Assembly: GCA_029261395.1 (NCBI GenBank)
Contig: JAJDBJ010000030.1
Location: 1-64,000, forward strand
DNA length: 64,000 nucleotides
Reading direction: 5' to 3'
From: Nitrospinaceae bacterium
GTDB lineage: Bacteria; Nitrospinota; Nitrospinia; Nitrospinales; Nitrospinaceae
Below the pieces are notes generated by a model. That model saw only the letters and a program-made list of their open reading frames with translations, made no database searches and was not told the origin of the DNA. The position numbers were made by a program, and so were the translations under genes. Of the stretch, positions 26,608-37,509 are shown one piece after another. The stretch's first letter is position 1. Each line of letters begins with the position of its first letter.

Positions 26608-28731
26608 TTAACGCTTATTTTTTGATACTGGAGACAGGTCGATCTGTTTTTTGGAGATGTCGACGCGGGTGACGCGCACTCGCATGGGATCGCCGATGCG
26701 GTAGGTCTTATGTTTGTGCTGGCCTTTCAACATGTGCTCGTGTTCATAGAACACATAATAGTCGTCTCCCAAGCTGGAAATGTGGATCAGGCCTTCGACA
26801 AACACCTCGTCCAGTTCCACGAACAGTCCGAAACCGGTGACTGATGAAACATGGCCGGAATATTCTTTCCCCACCTTGTCGGCCATGAACTGCGCCCGCC
26901 GCAGGTTGGCGACTTCGCGCTCCACTTCCACTGCCTTGATCTCCCTCATGCTGGATTGTTCGGCCTGCTCTTTGCTTTTAGGCAGAAGTTTTTTCCGCTC
27001 CTGCTGGGTGACTTTCTTTTTAGCGAGAAAGGCTTTGATCATCCGGTGCGTTGCCAGATCCGGGTAACGGCGGATGGGCGATGTGAAATGCGTGTAGTGC
27101 TCGAACCCGAGACAGAAATGCCCCGGATCTTTTTCCGAGTACACCGCTTTTTTTAGAGAACGCAACAGCAACATGTTGAGGGTCCGTTCTTGTGCATGGC
27201 CACGCGCGCGGGTCAGCAGGTTTTGCAGGTGACTCGATTGCACTTCACGCAGGTTCGGCAGTCGAAACCCGATGTCCTTGATGAATTCCTGGAAGCGGTG
27301 CAGTTTGTCCTGGTCTGGCGGTTCGTGGATGCGATGAATCCCCGGTAGATTTTTTTTATGCAGATGCTCGGCCACCACCCGGTTGGCCGCCAGCATGAAT
27401 TCCTCGATCAACTCATGCGCCACGTTGTGTTCCGCCTTCACGATATTCTCAACCTGGCCTTTGGCGTTCATCACAATGAACGGCTCCGGGATGTTGAAAT
27501 CGACACTGCCCTCCTGAAACCGGCGCTTGCGCAATAGTTGGCTGAGTTCGAACATGTTCTGCAGTACCGGCAGAGCATCCGTGTATTTTTTTTCGACGGA
27601 CTTGGATTCCAGCATCTCCGCCACCTGGTTGTAAGTGAACCGGAATTTACTTTTGATGACGGAATCGAAAATCTCGTAGTTCAGTACGTTGCCTTGTTTG
27701 TCAAAGGTGATCGACGCACTCAGCGTCAGGCGCTCCTGTCGCGGCTTGAGACTGCACATCTCATTGGACAATTCGAACGGCAGCATCGGGATCACCCCAT
27801 CCGCGTAATAGATGCTGGTGCCGCGTTCCAATGCCTCTTTGTCGAGCGGGCTGTTTTCCGTCACGTAATGGCTGACATCGGCGATATGAACTCCCAAGAC
27901 GTAACCGGTCTCGGTGGTTTCGAGTGACACCGCGTCGTCGAAGTCCTTGGCGCTTTCGCCGTCGATGGTGAAAATCATTTCGCCGGTGAGGTTGCGTCTC
28001 TGTTTCTTTTCGCGGTCGCTGACAGTCCCGTGAATTTTTTCCACCTGCTTCTGGACTTTGGGCGAAAAATCCTGACGCACGCCGAATTTGTGAATGATGG
28101 AGCGCAGTTCGACTTCCGGATCGTTGGCGTCGCCCAGCACTTTGATGACGCGTCCGACGGGCGGGTGGTGTTTTGTGGGATAAGTGATGATTTCCACCGA
28201 GACCAGCTGTCCCGGCTTCGCGCCTTTCTTTTCTTTGCCGGGCACGAACACATCCTGGAAATATTTGTGCTCGGAGGGGATCACCCAGCCGTCGCGGTTC
28301 AAGGATTCAAACAGTCCTACCAGCGTGGTGGTGCGGCGTTCGAGAATGCGGACGATCCGCCCCTCCTGCCGCCCGATGCGTTGTGAGTGTGATTCGACGC
28401 GCACCAGGACGTGATCGTTGTGCATGGCACCGCCCAGTTTCTGCCGACCGATGTAAATGTCGTTCGAATCGTCTTCGGTGATGACAAAGCCATAGCCGTC
28501 CGGATGACCCGACAGCACACCGGGGATCAGGTTCATCTCATCGGGCAGGCCGTAACGGCCGCCGCGCAGTTTGACCACCGAACCCTCGCTGGCCATCTCC
28601 TTGAGCTGGGCGCGGAACTCCCGCCGCTGGTCTTCGGGGATGCTCAGCAGGTGCATGAGTTCCGAAAACTTCATGGGCCGGTTGGTTTTGGCGCGCAGGA
28701 GTTTTAATATTTTTGATTCAGAGAGATCCAT
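26608..28731 (-). CDS. rnr: Ribonuclease R
   Basis: A 707-residue RNase R (RNB family), a 3'-5' exoribonuclease that degrades structured RNA. It has an N-terminal winged-helix region, cold-shock-like OB domains (GRYGLPDEMNLIPGVLSGHPDGYGFV), the RNB catalytic domain with TIDGESAKDFDDAVSLE and the GVIPMLPFELSNEMCSLKP segment, and a C-terminal S1 domain (VGKEYSGHVSSVTGFGLFVELDEVFVEGLIHIS). It lacks the long Lys-rich tail of E. coli RNase R. It is divergent from pheT, with its own promoter. Confidence 0.94.
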   Translation of the reverse strand: MDLSESKILKLLRAKTNRPMKFSELMHLLSIPEDQRREFRAQLKEMASEGSVVKLRGGRYGLPDEMNLIPGVLSGHPDGYGFVITEDDSNDIYIGRQKLGGAMHNDHVLVRVESHSQRIGRQEGRIVRILERRTTTLVGLFESLNRDGWVIPSEHKYFQDVFVPGKEKKGAKPGQLVSVEIITYPTKHHPPVGRVIKVLGDANDPEVELRSIIHKFGVRQDFSPKVQKQVEKIHGTVSDREKKQRRNLTGEMIFTIDGESAKDFDDAVSLETTETGYVLGVHIADVSHYVTENSPLDKEALERGTSIYYADGVIPMLPFELSNEMCSLKPRQERLTLSASITFDKQGNVLNYEIFDSVIKSKFRFTYNQVAEMLESKSVEKKYTDALPVLQNMFELSQLLRKRRFQEGSVDFNIPEPFIVMNAKGQVENIVKAEHNVAHELIEEFMLAANRVVAEHLHKKNLPGIHRIHEPPDQDKLHRFQEFIKDIGFRLPNLREVQSSHLQNLLTRARGHAQERTLNMLLLRSLKKAVYSEKDPGHFCLGFEHYTHFTSPIRRYPDLATHRMIKAFLAKKKVTQQERKKLLPKSKEQAEQSSMREIKAVEVEREVANLRRAQFMADKVGKEYSGHVSSVTGFGLFVELDEVFVEGLIHISSLGDDYYVFYEHEHMLKGQHKHKTYRIGDPMRVRVTRVDISKKQIDLSPVSKNKR

Positions 28732-28770
28732 AAATTTATCGAGAGGCCTTTAAACGTGTTTCATTTATAC

Positions 28771-28798
28771 ATTATATAGAAATATTGTTGCTGGTAAA
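28771..28798 (-). promoter_or_regulatory. Promoter of rnr
   Basis: On the minus strand TTTACC (28793-28798) and a perfect TATAAT (28771-28776) are 16 bases apart, about 40 bases before the rnr start. Confidence 0.5.
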
Positions 28799-28832
28799 GT
28801 ATTGGTGGGGATAGGGGAGGTCGGTCACCGTT

Positions 28833-28861
28833 TTGATTTTTCCCGGAAGTTCACCTATAAT
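28833..28861 (+). promoter_or_regulatory. Promoter of pheT
   Basis: TTGATT (28833-28838) and a perfect TATAAT (28856-28861) are 17 bases apart. It lies about 40 bases before the ATG at 28901, which excludes the earlier in-frame start at 28802 and shows that pheT has its own promoter. Confidence 0.68.
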
Positions 28862-28900
28862 CCTGTTTCTATTATACAAGGTATTTTCCCAAGGAATGAA

Positions 28901-30994
28901 ATGAAGATTGAACTCGACTGGCTGAAAAACTACATCGACCACGGTCTATCCGTACAAAAACTAAGCGATTTGCTCACCATGGGCGGTTTGGAAATTGAGG
29001 GCCAGGAGTCGGTTGACCTGGGAAATGGCAAAACCACCGAGGTGGTCGAGTTGAACGTGACGCCCAATCGCGGCTACTGTCTGAGCCATATCGGTGTGGC
29101 ACGTGAAGTGGGGGCGATGATTCATAAAGCCTGCAAACTGCCCGCGCCCGAAAAGCAATTGACCAAGGCCATGGGCTCGGTCCCCGTGAAGAAGAGAATC
29201 ACCGTGGTCAACGAGGAGCCGGAGCTGTGTCCGCGTTACACCGCGATGGTCATCGAGAACGTAAAACCGGGACCCTCTCCGCAATGGTTGCAAGACCGGT
29301 TGAAGGCCATCGGCCTGCGCCCCATCAATAATATCGTCGATATCACCAATTTCGTCATGATGGAGTACGGTCAGCCCCTGCACGCGTTTGATAGCGCACG
29401 GCTGGCGGGAGAGGAAATAGTCATCCGTCGCGCCCGCAAGGGAGAACCGTTCACTGCGCTAGACGGCACCGAGTTGAAACTGGGAACCGATGCGCTGGTG
29501 ATCGCCGATGCCGACAAGCCGGTAGCGCTGGCGGGCATCATGGGCGGCGTCAACAGTCAGGTGGACGAGTCCACGCAGACAGTGGTTTTGGAGAGCGCCA
29601 GTTTTGATCCGGTGGCGGTGCGCAAGGCCTCGAAAAAATACGGCCTGCGTTCCGACTCGTCCTACCGTTTCGAGCGGGGGGTGGATGTCGATGCAGTGGA
29701 AACGGCCTCCAGTCGGGCGGCGTTGTTGATCCAGGAGTTGGCGGGGGGTGACATCTGCAAAGGCCGGATCAATATTTATTTTCGGTCCCACAAACCCAAT
29801 CGGTTTGACTTCCGTATTTCACGCACCAATCAGGTGCTGGGCACCCAACTGAGCGCCTCAACGATTATGAAATACCTGAAAGGCCTGGGTATTACGGTGG
29901 TGAAGGAAAAAAAGGCGAAAGAATGCTATCAGGTTGAAGCGCCGTCATCCCGTCCCACGTTGACGCGCGAGATTGATTTGATCGAAGAGGTGGCCCGCCT
30001 TGATGGATATGAGGGCGTGGCGATTTCTCATCCGGTGGCTTCGGTGAGTCCGGTGCGGTTTTCCAAAATTCAAACCGCCGTCCGGCAGAGTAAGGAAGTC
30101 CTGCGCAACCTCGGGTATTCGGAGGCGATCAACTACAGCTTTATCGAAGGTGACTGGGCTCAGGGGTTTCTGGATACGTTCGGCGGTCAGCAGCCGGCAG
30201 TGGTTCGGCTCGATAATCCGATCAGTTCGGACATGGATACCATGCGTCCCAGCCTTTTACCGGGATTGATCAAATCCGCCGCACGCAATATCAACCGGGG
30301 ACAGAAGAACCTGCAGTTGTTCGAGCAGGGCCATATTTTTTTCGGCAAGAAAGGCAAGGGTTCTCACGAAATTGCATGCCTCGCCGCGCTGGCGACCGGG
30401 CCTTACCCCAACAGCGTGTGGAAGGACAGCGGAAAGCCATTTGACTTTTACGATTTGAAAGGCGCGTTGGAGACTCTGGCCAACCATTTTCAGGTGGTAT
30501 TGGAGTATCGTCCTGCCAACCGCAGTTTTCTGGACTCCGGGCAATCGGCGGATGCTTTTGCCGGGGGCAAGTGCATTGCTTATCTCGGTCGATTGGACCC
30601 GGCCCTGGCCACCCGCTGGGAGTTAAGCCCAAATATGTACGTTTTCGAGTTGAATATGGAAGCCTTGGCCGCGGCGATTACGGATCGGCCCCGTTTTCAG
30701 CCAATTCCCAAGTATCCAGAGACTTACCGGGATATTTCCATATTGGTGGACCAGACGGTCCAGGCCCAGACCATAGCAGATCTGATTCGCCAGAGCAGTG
30801 GCCCCCTGATCCGCCGGGTGGAATTGTACGATCAATACCAGGGCAAAAAACTGCCTTCCGGCAAGAAGAGCCTGACATTTGCCCTGTCTTTTCAATCACC
30901 TGAAAAAACCCTGACCGATGAGGAAGTGAATCCCATTTTTACGAAAATCGTGGGAAACCTTTCAGAACAGCTGGGAGCGGCTCTCCGCGAGTAA
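28901..30994 (+). CDS. pheT: Phenylalanyl-tRNA synthetase beta subunit lacking the tRNA-binding domain
   Basis: A 697-residue PheT, the beta subunit that supports aminoacylation and edits Tyr-tRNA(Phe). The B1 start (MKIELDWLKNYIDHGLS), B3/B4 editing region (CPRYTAMVIENVKPGPSPQW, VDITNFVMMEYGQPLHAFD), B5 and the C-terminal FDX anticodon domain (KYPETYRDISILVDQTV) are present. Between MGGLEIEGQESV and ELNVTPNRGYCLSHIGVARE about 100 residues are missing; that gap corresponds exactly to the EMAP/YtpR-like tRNA-binding OB domain of the usual 795-residue protein. AAGGA precedes the ATG. pheS, normally just upstream, is absent; the upstream gene is divergent rnr. Confidence 0.93.
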   Translation: MKIELDWLKNYIDHGLSVQKLSDLLTMGGLEIEGQESVDLGNGKTTEVVELNVTPNRGYCLSHIGVAREVGAMIHKACKLPAPEKQLTKAMGSVPVKKRITVVNEEPELCPRYTAMVIENVKPGPSPQWLQDRLKAIGLRPINNIVDITNFVMMEYGQPLHAFDSARLAGEEIVIRRARKGEPFTALDGTELKLGTDALVIADADKPVALAGIMGGVNSQVDESTQTVVLESASFDPVAVRKASKKYGLRSDSSYRFERGVDVDAVETASSRAALLIQELAGGDICKGRINIYFRSHKPNRFDFRISRTNQVLGTQLSASTIMKYLKGLGITVVKEKKAKECYQVEAPSSRPTLTREIDLIEEVARLDGYEGVAISHPVASVSPVRFSKIQTAVRQSKEVLRNLGYSEAINYSFIEGDWAQGFLDTFGGQQPAVVRLDNPISSDMDTMRPSLLPGLIKSAARNINRGQKNLQLFEQGHIFFGKKGKGSHEIACLAALATGPYPNSVWKDSGKPFDFYDLKGALETLANHFQVVLEYRPANRSFLDSGQSADAFAGGKCIAYLGRLDPALATRWELSPNMYVFELNMEALAAAITDRPRFQPIPKYPETYRDISILVDQTVQAQTIADLIRQSSGPLIRRVELYDQYQGKKLPSGKKSLTFALSFQSPEKTLTDEEVNPIFTKIVGNLSEQLGAALRE

Positions 30995-31060
30995 TCGAGC
31001 CTCCTATTCAGTCACTTAACGTGGATTGACACCTCCCGGCGGCGGTGGTAGGATTCGCCC

Positions 31061-31342
31061 ATGCCCAAGAATCCGATAGACAAATTGGAAGACTTGATTC
31101 CGAGGCTCGTCGAGGAAACCCAGCAACTGCGCGAGGATAACCAGCGTCTGCATAAAGAATTGAAAACGTTTCGTTCGGATTTGGAACGTGCTCAGAAAGA
31201 TGGGGCGAAACTTAAAGACAAGGTTGAGCGGTTGAGCGAGTTGGAAAGCGGGCAAAAACGACTGGAGAAGGATCATGATAAAATCCGGGCCACTGTCAAA
31301 GAGCTTTTGGCGGGAATCGAAAAAATGAGCATCAGCCTCTAA
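31061..31342 (+). CDS. ZapB-like coiled-coil cell-division protein
   Basis: A 93-residue protein that is almost all coiled coil (KLEDLIPRLVEETQQLRED onward). Size, composition and position 5 bases before zapA suggest a ZapB-like factor, which in E. coli links ZapA at the Z-ring to the chromosome terminus. Coiled coils diverge quickly, so homology to E. coli ZapB is not certain. TAGGA lies before the ATG. Confidence 0.68.
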   Translation: MPKNPIDKLEDLIPRLVEETQQLREDNQRLHKELKTFRSDLERAQKDGAKLKDKVERLSELESGQKRLEKDHDKIRATVKELLAGIEKMSISL

Positions 31343-31347
31343 ATATT

Positions 31348-31680
31348 ATGACTGAAAAAAGCCGGATCACCGTTTACGGGAAAACTTATAATATCAAAAC
31401 CGATTTGTCCGAGGTCAATCCGCAGGACTTGGCGGATTACGTGGATAAAAAGATGCACGAATTGTCGAGTGGCACAACGAAACCGTCGACAATTGACTTG
31501 GCCATTTTGACCGCTCTGAACATCGCCGGAGAATTGTTCGAGGCCAGAGAGGTTGTCAAACAGGAACTGACACAAAAAGAATCGGGCCAAAAAGAAGAGG
31601 CGCAAAAGGCCCGCCATCTGGTGCAGATGGTCGAAAAAGAATTGAGCCAGATCGAGTCTTCCCGAGGGGCTGCCAAGTGA
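31348..31680 (+). CDS. zapA: Cell division protein ZapA
   Basis: A 110-residue ZapA, which binds and bundles FtsZ filaments. The N-terminal domain RITVYGKTYNIKTDLSEVNPQDLADYVDKKM is typical; the C-terminal half is a coiled coil extended by a Gln/Lys/Glu-rich segment. The 5-base gap after the zapB-like gene suggests co-translation. 6S RNA follows, the classic zapA-ssrS-fau order. Confidence 0.88.
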   Translation: MTEKSRITVYGKTYNIKTDLSEVNPQDLADYVDKKMHELSSGTTKPSTIDLAILTALNIAGELFEAREVVKQELTQKESGQKEEAQKARHLVQMVEKELSQIESSRGAAK

Positions 31681-31740
31681 GTTATCCCTTGAGAGGGCTT
31701 CGGAAATTGTGATAGGATAATCAGTAGTAGAAGGGATAAT

Positions 31741-31922
31741 GTGCTTCCCTGTGGTGCTTGAGTATAAGATCCATTCTTGAGCCAACATTTGAATCAGGGG
31801 TCGAAACTAGCTGTGGTGTGCATGCCTCCTCGGAGGAAGCCTAAAACAGTATACGGAGATCCCACCTGTCCTTGGCAGGTTCAAGAAATGATTTTTGCAC
31901 GGCATTCGCGGGGAAGCATTTT
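31741..31922 (+). ncRNA. ssrS: 6S RNA
   Basis: 6S RNA mimics an open promoter and holds sigma-70 RNA polymerase. The ends pair as a closing stem (TGCTTCCC at 31742-31749 with GGGAAGCA at 31911-31918), and a T run follows (31919-31926). The interior resembles E. coli 6S in order: TTGAGCC, GTGTGCATGCC, CCTCGGAGGAAGCCTAAAAC, and a late CCTGTCCTTGGCAGG hairpin. Position between zapA and the 5-formyl-THF cyclo-ligase gene is the conserved one. Ends are good to within a few bases. Confidence 0.9.
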
Positions 31923-31926
31923 TTTT

Positions 31927-32328
31927 AATAAATGGTTTCAAGAGACGTGGCTGAAGAGAGTTGGATCGGCTACCCCGATAGGACGATGGAAATACTGAAC
32001 GGATCACGAATCAAGGATACGTTTTTAACCGATATAGATACTTGGTGTCTTCTGGAATATTTGAATTTGCGACCTTCTCCCGCCGGGTCGACCAGTGGTC
32101 AAACCCCCTATCTTTCCTTGATCTCCTTCGATTCCGTTTAGAAATAAAGCCGTCCCTCAAGGGCTGAGCCTGTTATTCCCTGATCCCCCTTTTTGAAATC
32201 AATGATCGGTTTAGTTGCTCATGGGAAGAGTCCGGTGTGACCGGAGATTCTCCACAGCGGGTGTGCTTTAACTTTGAGTGCAAAGAATTCATCCTGGTTT
32301 TAGGCAGGATGAAACTGGGAAGTTGGAT
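31927..32328 (+). other. About 400-base region between 6S RNA and the cyclo-ligase gene
   Basis: No supported protein gene. Small hairpins are visible near the 3' end: CCGG-TGTGA-CCGG and GGAGATTCTCC in the 32225-32255 area, and CATCCTG...CAGGATG at 32290-32311, which lies just before the ribosome site of the next gene. The region may hold a long leader for that gene. A part resembles the core of a cobalamin riboswitch, but the B12 box is missing. Confidence 0.4.
32290..32311 (+). promoter_or_regulatory. Leader hairpin before the cyclo-ligase gene
   Basis: CATCCTG and CAGGATG form a perfect 7-base stem with an 8-base loop. It ends 5 bases before the GGGAAG ribosome site, so it could affect translation. 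Confidence 0.4.
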
Positions 32329-32928
32329 GTGGCAACGGAAACACTTTTTCAGCAGAAAGCTACGATCCGAAAGGATATTTTAGAGAAGCGTAAGTCCCAG
32401 GATCCGAAAATGAGGATTGCGCAAAGCCGCAGTATCATGAGGACTCTGTTGAGCCGCAAGGAGTTTCAAGCCGCGGATAAGGTTTTGATTTACCTTTCCA
32501 AGGAGGGGGAAGTCGATACCGATAACCTATTGGACCGGGCGTTTGAATTGGGAAAACGGGTTTGCGTTCCGGTGGTGGACCGGGAAAAGGATGAACTTCG
32601 TGTTTCGGAATTACCCGGCCCTGAGATTGATTTTCGGTTGGGAGCTTTTGGGGTTCGTGAACCGGCAGAAGAGGATTTGAATTTTGTGCCGTCGGATCAG
32701 ATTGATCTGGTGGTGGTGCCCGGTCTGGCGTTTGACCGACGGGGAGGCCGTATTGGATACGGCAAAGGGTATTACGACAGGCTGTTGAGCCGTTTGGATT
32801 CGCGAGTACCCCGGATTGCATTGGCATTTGATTTTCAGATTTTGGATACCGTTCCTCAGAATGAGAGCGATATTCAGGTCGACATCATCATTACCGAGAA
32901 AAGTACGATGGACTGTCCCCGCCTCTAA
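32329..32928 (+). CDS. fau: 5-formyltetrahydrofolate cyclo-ligase
   Basis: A protein of 199 residues that converts 5-formyl-THF to 5,10-methenyl-THF with ATP. The family signatures are AADKVLIYLSKEGEVDTDNL, the substrate loop RLGAFGVREP and DLVVVPGLAFDRRGGRIGYGKGYYDRLL. The frame is open from a GTG at 32278, but I prefer GTG at 32329 with GGGAAG six bases before it; TTG at 32323 is another option. This gene is joined to 6S RNA in many bacteria and its RNA is often made as an extension of ssrS transcription. Confidence 0.88.
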   Translation: MATETLFQQKATIRKDILEKRKSQDPKMRIAQSRSIMRTLLSRKEFQAADKVLIYLSKEGEVDTDNLLDRAFELGKRVCVPVVDREKDELRVSELPGPEIDFRLGAFGVREPAEEDLNFVPSDQIDLVVVPGLAFDRRGGRIGYGKGYYDRLLSRLDSRVPRIALAFDFQILDTVPQNESDIQVDIIITEKSTMDCPRL

Positions 32929-32975
32929 GGGTGCCGGAGTGTTCATTTTTATCATAGGAAAAAGAGGACTTTAAA

Positions 32976-34562
32976 ATGGAAGCCTTTCAGGATGCTCAGG
33001 TTAATGTAATAACCTTGATTATAGGAATTATCCTGGCTTTGGTTGCCGGGTATTTGCTGGGATATTTTCTCCGAAAAATATTCACCGATTTTCAGGTTAA
33101 AGAAGCCGAAGCACTGGGCGAGAAAATCATCAAGGAATCAGAACGCGAGGCGGAAACGCTCAAGAAGGAAGCGCAAATCGAGGCCAAAGAAGAAAAGCTC
33201 GCCCTGATCAGTGAAGCCAGAAAAGACTTGGAAAGTAAACAGGCGGAACTGAGCGACAAGGAAAAAGCAAACCGCCAAAAAGAAAACGAACTGAACACTC
33301 TGGTGGATAGAAACCGGGAAGCAGAAAGAAGTTTTGATCGAAGGCAACAAGAGCTGAATGAAAATCAGCAAAAACTGGGGAAAAAGCAGGAAGAATACGA
33401 TCAGTTGATCGCCGAGGAGATCAAACGGCTGGAGGAAATCGGTTCCTATTCAGCGGAAGAGGCCAAGGAAGCGATCAAGAACAAGGTGATTCAAACGGCG
33501 CGATTGGAAGTGGCCAAGGAAGTCAAGAAGATCGAAGAGGACGCCAAAAATAATGCAGACGACGAAGCCCGTAAAATTATTTCCCAAGCCGTGCAGAGGC
33601 TGGCATCGGATCATGTCGCCGAATCCTCCGTGTCTGTGGTGGAACTGCCCAACGACGAAATCAAAGGCCGGATTATCGGTCGAGAGGGCAGAAATATTCG
33701 TGCGCTGGAGCAAGCGACCGGTATCGATCTGATTATCGACGATACCCCCGGCGCTGTGGTTCTTTCCGGGTTCGATCCCATTCGCCGGGAAATCGCCAAA
33801 CGTGCTTTGGAAAAGTTAACCCTCGACGGACGTATTCATCCCGGGCGCATCGAGGAAGTGGTTGCGAAATGTAAAAAGGAAATCACGCAAGGTATCAAGG
33901 AAGCCGGCGAACAGGCCGTCATGGAGGTCGGAATCGACTACCTGCATCCCGAAATGGTGAAAATGCTTGGACGGCTCAAGTATCGGACCAGTTATACGCA
34001 GAATGTTCTCGAGCACGTTAAGGAAGTGGCTTGGGTGTGCGGTGCCATGGCGGCAGAGTTGGGCTTGGATGTCCAACTCGCCAAGCGCTCCGGACTGCTC
34101 CACGACATCGGCAAGGCTATCGATCGTTATACCGACGGTACCCATACGCAACTGGGTGTGGAAATAGCTACGAAATATAATGAACATAAGTATGTGATCA
34201 ACTCCATCGCATCTCATCACGAAGATGTGGAGCCGGAATCCCTGTACGCGGTGTTGACCGCCGCCGGGGATACCATTTCCGCTTCCCGACCTGGGGCGCG
34301 ACGGGAGATGCTGGAAACCTATGTGAAGCGAATGGGCCAGCTGGAGGAAATCGGCGACTCCTTCAAGGGAGTGGAAAAAACCTATGCCATTCAAGCCGGC
34401 AGAGAGGTCCGCATCATTGTGGTTCCCGACAATATCTCCGATAACGAAGCCAATCTGCTTTCCAGAGATGTGGCCAAGCGAATAGAAAAAGAAGTCACCT
34501 ATCCCGGTGAGATCAAAATAACGGTGGTCCGAGAAGCACGTTACGTTCAGATGGCCCGGTAA
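32976..34562 (+). CDS. rny: Ribonuclease Y
   Basis: A 528-residue RNase Y, the membrane-tethered endonuclease that starts mRNA decay. Order: one N-terminal helix ([17 protein letters not shown]), a long coiled coil (about residues 35-190), a KH domain ([21 protein letters not shown]), and an HD domain with [18 protein letters not shown] precedes the ATG. The gene follows the cyclo-ligase gene by 47 bases and precedes lysS. Confidence 0.95.
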   Translation: MEAFQDAQVNVITLIIGIILALVAGYLLGYFLRKIFTDFQVKEAEALGEKIIKESEREAETLKKEAQIEAKEEKLALISEARKDLESKQAELSDKEKANRQKENELNTLVDRNREAERSFDRRQQELNENQQKLGKKQEEYDQLIAEEIKRLEEIGSYSAEEAKEAIKNKVIQTARLEVAKEVKKIEEDAKNNADDEARKIISQAVQRLASDHVAESSVSVVELPNDEIKGRIIGREGRNIRALEQATGIDLIIDDTPGAVVLSGFDPIRREIAKRALEKLTLDGRIHPGRIEEVVAKCKKEITQGIKEAGEQAVMEVGIDYLHPEMVKMLGRLKYRTSYTQNVLEHVKEVAWVCGAMAAELGLDVQLAKRSGLLHDIGKAIDRYTDGTHTQLGVEIATKYNEHKYVINSIASHHEDVEPESLYAVLTAAGDTISASRPGARREMLETYVKRMGQLEEIGDSFKGVEKTYAIQAGREVRIIVVPDNISDNEANLLSRDVAKRIEKEVTYPGEIKITVVREARYVQMAR

Positions 34563-34660
34563 ACTTGAACACGAAGGCTCCCGGAGGCATGGGATCCGGG
34601 TCCTCGAGGACACCGTTTCAGTGATCATCTAATCCACAATCCAAACCCCACACTCATTTC

Positions 34661-36175
<1,515 letters not shown>

Positions 36176-36228
36176 CCTGTTACAGACGGTACCCGTGCCG
36201 GATTATCTATTCCTTTCAACGGAGCCCC

Positions 36229-37509
36229 ATGAGCTACGAACTACTAATCAGTTGGCGTCACCTCTGCTCCCGTAAATCCCAGAAATTTATTTCACTCATC
36301 ACCTTCATTTCCATGGGTGGTGTGGCGTTGGGCGTTATGGCCCTTATCGTGGTGATTGCGGTGATGACCGGCTTCGGCCAGAATCTGCGTGATAAAATTC
36401 TGGGAACCAACAGCCATATCGTGGTCACTCAGGCGATGAGCAATGGCATGGAGGATTATGAAAACGTACTGGAGCGAGTTAAAGCCGTTCCTCTGGTCAA
36501 GGAAGCCGCGCCGTTCATTCTCAAGCAGGTCATGCTGACGTACGGACAACGCAGTGCTGGGGTGGTGATTCGTGGAGTCGATCCAGAGCGGGAAGGTGAA
36601 ATTTCAGATCTGGAGAAAAACCTGACGGAGGGGAAACTGAGTTACCTCGACCACGCACCGCAGAGTGCTGCCGACTATGAGGCCGGTATTCAACGCAAGG
36701 GCATTATTCTGGGCGTGGCTCTGGCCACTTCCCTCGGCACGCGTGTCGGGGATGTTCTGGGTATCATGTCACCCTCAGTACGGATGACGCCGCTGGGCAT
36801 CATCCCCAAAATTAAAATGGTGGAGGTGGTCGGCATCTTCGAATCGAAAATGTATGAATACGATGCCAACCTGGCATTTATTTCCATTTCCTCCGCGCAG
36901 TCGCTGTTTAGCATGAACGACCGGGTTACGGGAATCGAAATCAAGGTTGCCGATATCGACGCGGCCGGGGATATCGCCCTGGCGATCAAAGATACACTCG
37001 GATACCCTTACTTTGCGCGGGACTGGATGCAGATGAACCGGAACCTGTTTTCAGCACTCAAAGTGGAAAAGGTGACCATGTTCATCATCCTGATTCTGAT
37101 TATTCTCGTTGCCGCGTTCAACATCATCAGTACGTTGTTCATGGTGGTCATGGACAAGGCCAAGGACATCGCCATTTTGAAATCGATGGGCGCTAGCCGG
37201 AGAAGTGTCATGCAGATTTTTAGCATGCAGGGTTTGATTATCGGTGTCTGTGGCACTGCGTTGGGTTGTATCGCTGGTTTCACCATTGTTCCCAACCTCA
37301 ACGAAATTGTCGGATTCATTGAATGGGTGTTCGATTTTAAAGCTTTTCCCGAAGACGTCTATTATCTCGATGCGTTGCCCTCTCAAATTCAGTGGTTCGA
37401 TTCGTTTCTGATCGTTATATTTTCGATTGTGATCTGTTTTCTGGCCTCCTTGTATCCTGCCTGGCGGGCATCCCGCCTGGACCCGGTGGATGGTTTGCGT
37501 TATGAGTGA
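36229..37509 (+). CDS. LolC/LolE-family lipoprotein-releasing permease
   Basis: A 426-residue membrane subunit of the Lol ABC transporter, which releases outer-membrane lipoproteins from the inner membrane. One helix near the N-terminus, a periplasmic MacB-like domain, and three C-terminal FtsX helices (MFIILILIILVAAFNIISTLF onward) match the family. Only one LolC/E-type gene is present with lolD, so a homodimeric arrangement (as described for LolF) is plausible. GGAG lies 5 bases before the ATG. The last 8 bases overlap lolD. Confidence 0.9.
   Translation: MSYELLISWRHLCSRKSQKFISLITFISMGGVALGVMALIVVIAVMTGFGQNLRDKILGTNSHIVVTQAMSNGMEDYENVLERVKAVPLVKEAAPFILKQVMLTYGQRSAGVVIRGVDPEREGEISDLEKNLTEGKLSYLDHAPQSAADYEAGIQRKGIILGVALATSLGTRVGDVLGIMSPSVRMTPLGIIPKIKMVEVVGIFESKMYEYDANLAFISISSAQSLFSMNDRVTGIEIKVADIDAAGDIALAIKDTLGYPYFARDWMQMNRNLFSALKVEKVTMFIILILIILVAAFNIISTLFMVVMDKAKDIAILKSMGASRRSVMQIFSMQGLIIGVCGTALGCIAGFTIVPNLNEIVGFIEWVFDFKAFPEDVYYLDALPSQIQWFDSFLIVIFSIVICFLASLYPAWRASRLDPVDGLRYE

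Noticed and set aside
31932-32141. A 69-residue open frame after 6S RNA
   Set aside because: No ribosome site, no recognisable domain, and odd composition; likely non-coding.
32220-32262. Cobalamin riboswitch
   Set aside because: GGGAAG...CCGGTG...CCGG recalls the core, but the B12 box and the rest of the fold cannot be found, and the downstream gene is not cobalamin-related.
34581-34612. Attenuator in front of lysS
   Set aside because: CCCGGA/TCCGGG and GTCCTCGAGGAC can pair, but no T run or T-box sequence is present.
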